A stretch of DNA of 64,000 nucleotides from Atherix ibis. Taxonomy: Eukaryota; Arthropoda; Insecta; Diptera; Athericidae. Numbering within the stretch: the stretch's first letter is position 1; each line of letters begins with the position of its first letter. The position numbers and the translations under genes were made by a program. Positions 57,888 to 64,000 of this stretch are shown in pieces. The stretch spans positions 45,335,920-45,399,919 of the forward strand of contig OY282606.1 of the NCBI GenBank assembly GCA_958298945.1, written 5' to 3'. A model generated the notes under the pieces. It was not told the DNA's origin. It made no database searches and saw only the letters and a program-made list of their open reading frames with translations.

Positions 57888-58285
57888 AATTTTCTCTAAC
57901 TTTTAAAAAGAATTATAACTGGAGCTAAAAACGAACTGTTTATAATAACGTCAAATGAAAATAATCATGACATAATGACTTGCTTTTGGTTGGATTACAA
58001 AGGCATTATAAATTATAAGCTACTCCAATATACCCAAATAATTGATTCGGATATATCCTACAATCAGCTTGAAAAATTATACAAAAACATTCAAGAAAGG
58101 ATACCAGAACCGTTCAACAGAAAAGGTGTCGTATTGCACTTGGTCACCCAAAAAAAGTTGCTTGAGGTCAATTCGGACGTCCTACCTCATCCACTTCATT
58201 CACCAGATATAACGCCATCTACTTTCTATTCATTAAAGTCCATCCCAGAATTCTATAACTGGAATATATTTTGGGCTGAGTAATG
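57888..58285 (+). mobile_element. Cecropia-type mariner fragment
   Basis: The plus strand reads LLKRIITGAK (compare 'LxRIVTGDEKW'), CFWLDYKGIINYKLLQYTQIIDSDISYNQLEKLYKNIQERIPEPFNRKGVVLH, then directly LVTQKKLLEV (the DNARPHTS block deleted), VLPHPLHSPDITPS and YSLKSIPEFYNW. It is more diverged than the 11.1- and 21.4-kb relatives and has no terminal repeats that I can find. Confidence 0.75.
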
Positions 58286-58299
58286 TAGGTCTAAAAATT

Positions 58300-60178
58300 G
58301 TTAACTCTAAATCAATAATAAATCTGGTTCATCTTTAAGAGTATTTCGTGAACTTTTTTAAAACAATAATATATTAATTTTTTAAATAAAACATAAAATA
58401 CCGAAAGCAAAAAAAAAACAAGTTCAATAAATTATTGTAGAAACGAAATTTGAGAAGCTACAAGCATTTTAAATACAAATCAAAACAAATTAAACATTAT
58501 TTCCAGTACTCAAATTTCGATTTAAATTTCCTGGAAAATCCAATATTTACTATTGTAATATGAAACGAGTAAAATTGGTATTTAAATTTGTAAATAATAA
58601 GAAAAACCATAGCCAACAGGGAATCAAATTGAACATCGCAAATTACTAGTCAATTAAAGAGAACATACAACGTTTAGGAAGTTTGGTGATTCCGTTTCGT
58701 TAATTAGGAAAATTACATAAATTGTTGAAGTAATAGAAGCTCATTTTTGTGACATTCCTAAAATACTATAGGTATTCGTATAGATAGGAGCATTAAAGTT
58801 CAATCGTATTCCGCATACTTTAATCTTTTAGAAACGCTCAACCCAAAGCACCGTGGTTAACTGATTGTTCCTTGACTTTGGTTTTTAGGCCTTTGCGACA
58901 GATTTATTGGGCTTGGCAATGAGCTTAATAAAATTTATTGGTTATTGATTACATGTTTTACTGTTATTGATAACCATCGCTAGCAAAGACATTGTACGAT
59001 TATACTTAACTTAGTGAATGGCTTAGATTCATGGGCAGTCTCTTCCTCCATTTTATAATATGTAGTAGAGCATTTAAGACTATATCCGATCGTTAACCAT
59101 CATATGACCATTTCTTTAGAAGTATTTAAGGTAATGACAGGCTACATATATTTGTATGCGAAAATTTTAGTAATTTTGTTCCACGTATTTTGTGATTCTA
59201 TATGATTGGATTAAGGAGATTTTATGAGACTTGCCTATCTTTTTGAAATTGCTAATAAAAAACTCAATCAAATAGATATAATTTGAAATTAATTTGATAT
59301 TATTTTTTAATGTATTTTTCTTTTCATTTGATTCGAAATTTTTACGTATTTTTTTTTTTTTTGGGATAAGAAAATCTCTGCTTCTGGGAAAAACCCTAGA
59401 AAATAATATTACAAATTTTATATTGTATTATTTCTAATAGAGGTGAATGAGTATCTATTAACTTGTGCAATTTAATATAAATTTTTATGTTTTATCGAGG
59501 TTTAATATGTATTTTTTTACTGACTTTATTTAAGTATAATTTATGGATTGGCAATTATATATCAGTTAAATTTGAGACTCTAGAAAAAAAATATTTGAGA
59601 TTATTTCTGGTTTTTACGATAAAAAATTTTTGTAATATGCGTTTTTTTTGTTTTGTTTTTTTTTTTACAAATTACGCAAGTATAAATAATTTCTACCTAT
59701 CAAAATTTATTTAAAAAAAAGAAACATCAAAAGTCTATCTATAAAGTTTTAATAAGAAAAATTAGAAATTTCATAAAATTCAGTTAAAGAGTAAGCGTGT
59801 TTGCGTGTTTTCAAATTTACATTTCACTGTCAGAAAAAATTATCTAGACACCGGAAAATTACTTACTTATTATTGTAAATAGAGCTAATTGTAAAAATAT
59901 ATGTAAGCAATGGCAGGTTTTTTATTATTTTTTATACAAAGTCATAATTAACAGCAAAGAAAATTTTGGAGAAAGGCCGTTTGCCGGTATACAGCACACT
60001 TGAGTGCAATAGTTTATTTTGTTACTGAATTAACTATAAAAATAATCGAGTCTTTCTTTTGGAGTATTTCTTTTGTAAGTAAGCATTAAGAAAGTAAGTA
60101 TAAAGAAAACAAAAATATTTGTAACACTTAATTAAATTTTATACAATCATGATTACTTTAGGTTTTGAGCATCCAGCA
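58300..60178. other. AT-rich non-genic DNA
   Basis: No frame or repeat recognised. The plus-strand frame at 59,487-59,714 is Phe/Leu/Ile-rich low complexity. Confidence 0.45.
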
Positions 60179-60250
60179 GCCGTGATCGTCTAGTGGTTAG
60201 GACCCTACGTTGTGGCCGTAGTAACCCAGGTTCGAATCCTGGTCTCGGCA
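60179..60250 (+). tRNA. tRNA-His (anticodon GTG)
   Basis: 72-nt cloverleaf beginning gccgtgatcgtctagtggtt. The anticodon loop ttgtggc has GTG, the T arm is ccagg-ttcgaat-cctgg, and the discriminator is A. It matches the Drosophila tRNA-His pattern closely from memory. Two differences stand out: the anticodon stem has a compensated pair (ctacg/cgtag), and the acceptor stem has a T-T mismatch at the fifth pair (gccgtga against tctcggc). B box ggttcgaatcc is intact, and a T8 run follows 10 bp downstream. The mismatch makes full function slightly uncertain. Confidence 0.93.
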
Positions 60251-60260
60251 AGTGGATGTA

Positions 60261-60268
60261 TTTTTTTT
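60261..60268 (+). terminator. RNA polymerase III terminator of tRNA-His
   Basis: Run of eight T residues 10 bp after the tRNA 3' end, the expected pol III stop signal. Confidence 0.8.
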
Positions 60269-60270
60269 CT

Positions 60271-61490
60271 CCAGAATTCATTAAGAAATTATTAAAATTT
60301 TTAGTTATTCTTACAAAAGATCAACTAGTTTCATTGAATCCAAAACTTAATATATTTACTCCAACAGTCTTAGAGGTACTTTTAGCAATAGCAACCCAGG
60401 TTCAAAGTCGCGGTACATGACCGCAGTATATGCAAACAAATTTTTAATTATACTGCATACCAAAAACATCAATATTAAATATCATAGTTTCAGTAAAAAT
60501 GTTTCCAATCATTTTTATTGGAAACAGTTTTTTAAGTGGAAACTACGAGTATTTAACATTCGGCATTGATTTTATTTTCACATATTTAATCTGTAACGTC
60601 CCTACATTATAATTGTAGTAGCCTCTGGTATTTCCTTAAAAACTAAATTATTTTTTAGAAAATAAATAAAATGTATTGAGTCTAAAAAAAATTAATAAAT
60701 CTAGATTAAAGAATGCATAGGAATTTATTTTATTTACTTTACAAGAAACTGAATATAAAACGAATTTATTTTGGAATAAATTTGTCGAAATTTTGAGATT
60801 TTTTCTTAGTAAACATACTTTATAATATATTAAATTTTGAAATAAAAATATAAAATTCTTTCCAGTAATATAAAAAAATTATATATTATATATAAATCGT
60901 TTTACTAACTATAAGAGGTAGTCAGTAAAACGATCAATATTACAATATATACGCAGCTACAAAGAACAAATTTGAAAACTTTACAAAGTTGTTCCAATAA
61001 AAAATTCAATTATTTAAAAAAAAATTATAATTTTACTAAAACTGGATATACTTTCATAAAATTGTAGCTTATATTAATGTTTAGAAAAGAACAATATTTA
61101 CTTTAAAAATTTCATAAGTTACAATTACATTAACTTTTATAAAGTTACTTTCAAAGTTTTCGCTTGCAACTCCACCAGGTAAATAAGTTATTTCATACTC
61201 GTACAAGCTTCTATCAATTTGAAAAGAAGAAATGAAGTCTCTATAAAAGATTATTCTTAACGCAGAGTACAACAATTAAACTATTTAGTTAATGGAAAAA
61301 AATTGTTTTTATAGAATTTTTTTTTTATTTTTTCAATAAAAGTTACGAAATTTAAAGTATTTTTTTATTTCATTTTATTTTTTTTTCAAATAAAATAAAG
61401 AAAAATGTAGCAGCACAAAATATATTATTTTCTTTTCGAATATAATCAATGCCATTATGCTTTACAAATAACATTATTCAAATAGGTTAC
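60271..61490. other. AT-rich DNA with a tRNA T-arm-like fragment
   Basis: At 60,391-60,417, gcaacccaggttcaaagtcg followed by cggta resembles the tRNA-His variable/T-arm segment about 160 bp upstream, with a broken right half of the stem. The rest is AT-rich. A minus-strand frame at 61,081-61,275 has a YLPGGVASENFESNF stretch in a less AT-rich patch but no recognised family. Confidence 0.4.
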
Positions 61491-61499
61491 CTCTGCTCT

Positions 61500-62092
61500 G
61501 CTTATAGAACCGAAGACGATGGCCTCAAATTTCGACCATCTTGTGCAATAAATCTAATCTTATTTCATATAATTGGTATTTAATATGCAATTTTATTGCA
61601 TTCATTATACCTGGTTTTTTGACATAAACTAATCACTTCAAATAACCCCAAAAGAAAAAGTCTAAAGGTGTTAAATCACAACTTCTTGGTTGTCATTGCA
61701 CATCTGCATTTCTTGAAATTATCGGCTCGCCAATAAATTGAATGTGGTACGGGCAGTGTGGCACATAGTGCCATTTTTTTTAAACAATACATTTGTTAAT
61801 TAATTGTCTTCTAATTTATACCACAAAAAGTTCATTTTTTTTCGATCCGTATCGCTCACCATTAGCAGTAGCGGCAACTCCTTCATTTTGAAAAAAAATT
61901 ACGAATTATGCCACTGTATTATAAACCACACAAAACGGTAATTTTTTTAGAATGTAAAGATTTCTCGTGAATAATTTACGAATTGGCCTTAGTCCAGTAA
62001 TGATAATTTTGTTTATTCACCGATGCAGAGAGATGAAAATACGCTTCATCTGAGAATATGATTTTCTTAGAAAAAACAAGATTTATAATTAT
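61500..62092 (-). mobile_element. Tc1/mariner-superfamily transposase relic
   Basis: Minus-strand pieces in order: IFSDEA-like (here ENHILR then SDEAYF when frames are joined by eye), HLSASVNKQNYHYW, HEKSLHSKKITVWCGL, FFQNEGVAATANGERY, WHYVPHCPYHIQFI and then ISRNADVQWQPRSCDLTPLDFFFWGYLK, LVYVKKPG. This is the layout of a transposase class very common in insects (FSDEAHF..VNKQN..W, VTVWCGL, VTVNGERY, DGATCHT, PPRSCDLTPLDFFLWGYLK). Several stops and frameshifts; the DGATCHT block has decayed. The N-terminal part is absent at the point where the piggyBac-type element begins. Confidence 0.8.
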
Positions 62093-62096
62093 TTAA

Positions 62097-63735
62097 CACT
62101 AGATTGCCGGATATTGGGTATATACCTATTTTGCCTAAAATGAGTCAATTCGACTCAAACACCAAAATTGAAGCTTTTAAAAAAAAATAATATTTTATTT
62201 TAAAGACCCTTTATTCAAAACAATTTTTGCATATATATTTTGTTTTTAAAATACATTTTCCGCAGATTTTTTTATTACATTTAGTACAGACTATTTCTCC
62301 TGCATGACACTTGAACTTGAAAATAAGAGCAAAGTTGTGTACAGTCCTTCGTTTTATAAAGTTATGTGGAAAACCGTGTTATGTTATCCTTCTTGGATTT
62401 TGCAATTTTAGGCAATTCTTTTCCATTTACCCGTATTATTCCAACCAATGAAGATGGGCTTGTCAAAAAATTGTCTGTGGTAATATTTCATCTACAACCT
62501 AAATATGGCTCAATGATGTTATGTGCAAAAACTCGCTCAAGGAAATATTTGATTCCCGGGCTTCATTCTTGCCCAAATAGGAGAAACCATTTATTGACGA
62601 AAGTATAATAGAAGATACTAGCTTCTAACATCCGCAGCTAACCAGAATTTGATGGCAAATTTATCTGGTTTATTCGGCATGCATTAAGTAAATGGGCACC
62701 TGGCTTTAGTTGCCATCGACTGTTATATTATCCTCAGGGTTATAACAAGCCTGGCTATTCTCAATAAATTATTTCCATACTCTTGAAAGCAAGGCAAATT
62801 TGTCTGTTTTCAATCGTTCCCTTCGTTCATTTTTCTTATCAAAACGTATAAATCGAAGTATTTCTTTGAACTTATATCTACACATTGTTCGGGGAAAAAA
62901 AAGAGGTCCACACTTTTTAGACCATAAATAAGTACACTTCAAATATCTTGTCTCATAAGCTTCTCTAGCGTACAAAATTGCTACAAAGGCCCATAATTGC
63001 GATTTTGTTACTGTCCAGTCTTTTTACAAAACTTTACGAGCTTCGAGTTCAGTGCATGATCTTATATATTCTTTTATACTTTCGTCGATTATCAAATTAA
63101 AACCACTCTTAACAGTACCAAGTATAATATTTCTATTTGCATAAGAAGTTGGCCCTGAGACGTCTTTGAATTTGGTATGACCGGGAAATCTATTAGTATT
63201 TCTACTAGCTTTTATTGTTTCCCATAATGTCCCATCAGCAGCTTTTTGTGTTAAAATTTCTTTATTAGCAGATCTATCTGCAGCGTCTAATTCACTTTCG
63301 ATTTCAAAACCTTGAATATATCGTACTCTCTTTTCGCCATAAGTTATATAGCGAGCACTATCACTTGATTCACTTTCATATAGAAAGAATCTCTTATTTT
63401 TCTTGGAGCTGTATGATAAAGATTTTCATCTTCACTGCTCGAAAAATCAATCCTATTAGCTTGATTCTCTACTTATAAAAAAAATTGTATGCACGAGAAA
63501 TAAGTTATTTATTTTTAAAGTTGCTCGTTTTACAAGCATAAACGAGAAACTTTAAAAATATTTAATTTTTGGAACTAAGGAGCGTAGAAGGGAAGAAATT
63601 AGTATTTGTATATATTTTATAAATCTATTAAAAACCAACATATGTTTTTTTAAAAATTATTCTAATTTTCCTATATTGTATATATAGCAATAAAATCGTA
63701 AATATGTCAAATTGATTAGGTCCGGCAATTTAGTA
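62097..63735 (-). mobile_element. piggyBac-type transposon with intact ends
   Basis: TTAA at 62,093-62,096 and 63,736-63,739 flank the element. Its ends cactagattgccgga and, inverted, tactaaattgccgga match at 13 of 15 positions, as expected for piggyBac target duplications and short terminal repeats. Minus-strand transposase remnants: GPTSYANRNIILGTVKSGF, FVAILYAREAYETRYLKC, YLWSKKCGPLFFPRTMCRYKFKEILRFIRFDKKNERRERLKTDKFALLSRVW (62,769-62,975), NPEDNITVDGN, ICHQILVSCG, GCRxNITTDNF, TSPSSLVGIIRVNGKELP, and a C-terminal zinc-binding cysteine cluster KCHAGEIVCTKCNKKICGKC near 62,255-62,315. Stops and frameshifts break the gene. At 1.64 kb it is shorter than the usual 2.2-2.5 kb. Confidence 0.93.
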
Positions 63736-63739
63736 TTAA

Positions 63740-64000
63740 AATTGAAATTTTCTGAATATTGTTAATTTTCTACTTATTGATATAAATTTGGTAATATGCT
63801 TTATTATTCGAGAATTAAATAACTTTTTGTTTACAACGATCTAGTAAGAGCTCTTTTACTAAAACTAATTCTGCAAAAATATTTAGTCTTACATTTTCAT
63901 TCTAAAAACTATGAATAATAAAATAATCTTTAAACTAAATAAATTGGTAAATACATCTGCCAATACATCTTTTGACCTCTTACTAATCCGACGATTGGTT
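63740..64000. other. AT-rich spacer
   Basis: Right flank of the piggyBac-type element to the window end; nothing recognised. Confidence 0.5.

Noticed and set aside
61081..61275. 64-codon minus-strand frame with YLPGGVASENFESNF
   Set aside because: Looked at as a possible distant relative of the DUF1091/CheA-type genes, but it lacks the YCD and SNxSxxxC motifs, a signal exon and matching splice sites.
1..64000. CRISPR array, operons, phage or bacterial systems
   Set aside because: No regularly spaced repeats. Composition, introns, tRNA and transposons are those of an insect nuclear genome.

Overview
The window is about 64 kb of AT-rich, repeat-dense animal nuclear DNA, most probably from a fly. 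Four things point to Diptera. There is a cluster of small two-exon secreted DUF1091-type genes, a family expanded in flies. Introns are 60-77 bp. The tRNA-His resembles the Drosophila gene. Mariner-type transposons of several lineages are abundant. No bacterial-style operons or CRISPR arrays are present. Apart from the DUF1091 genes and the tRNA, nearly every recognisable coding stretch is a decayed transposable element.

Region 1 (1-1.7 kb): an RTE-clade retrotransposon relic and the 5' end of a mariner. Region 2 (about 1,975-20,545): the core of the window. An 8.4-kb block with three DUF1091-like genes (A, B, C) and the 5' part of a mariner is present twice in direct orientation (about 1,975-10,350 and 12,375-20,545), separated by 2 kb that includes a cecropia-type mariner. 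The copies have diverged unevenly. Genes A/A' have diverged mostly by amino-acid-changing substitutions (about 80% protein identity over exon 2). B/B' are about 88% identical. C/C' are about 98% identical, although C has lost a conserved cysteine that C' keeps. Later insertions differ between copies: a mariner (5,072-5,818) and a mitochondrial cytochrome b fragment (about 9,170-9,290) occur only in copy 1, and a 0.9-kb piece with a mariner relic only in copy 2. Both copies carry a long inverted repeat just upstream of gene B.

Region 3 (20.8-23.4 kb): a minus-strand Jockey-clade relic split by a cecropia-type mariner, then a GT/GC-rich triplet stretch and a small unrecognised minus-strand reading frame. 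Region 4 (23.4-59 kb): long AT-rich non-genic DNA with scattered elements. These are two near-abutting mariners (28.9-31.3 kb), RTE relics (32, 36, 52 kb), Jockey relics (26, 39-41.8, 50, 55-57 kb), further mariners (35, 42, 45.5, 49, 57, 58 kb) and a Tc1 fragment (37 kb). The mariner at 48,982-50,264 is the best preserved, with one in-frame stop in the transposase. Region 5 (59-64 kb): a tRNA-His gene, a Tc1/mariner-superfamily relic, and a piggyBac-type element with matching terminal repeats and TTAA on both sides but a broken transposase.

The six DUF1091-like genes are the only protein genes called with confidence. They encode predicted secreted proteins of 174-177 residues with the same exon structure (intron after codon 20, phase 0) and two cysteines at residues 92 and 122. 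Their function is unknown. Family and divergence pattern suggest rapidly evolving extracellular or chemosensory-type proteins, which is inference. All family calls come from reading translated motifs by eye. No database search was possible.
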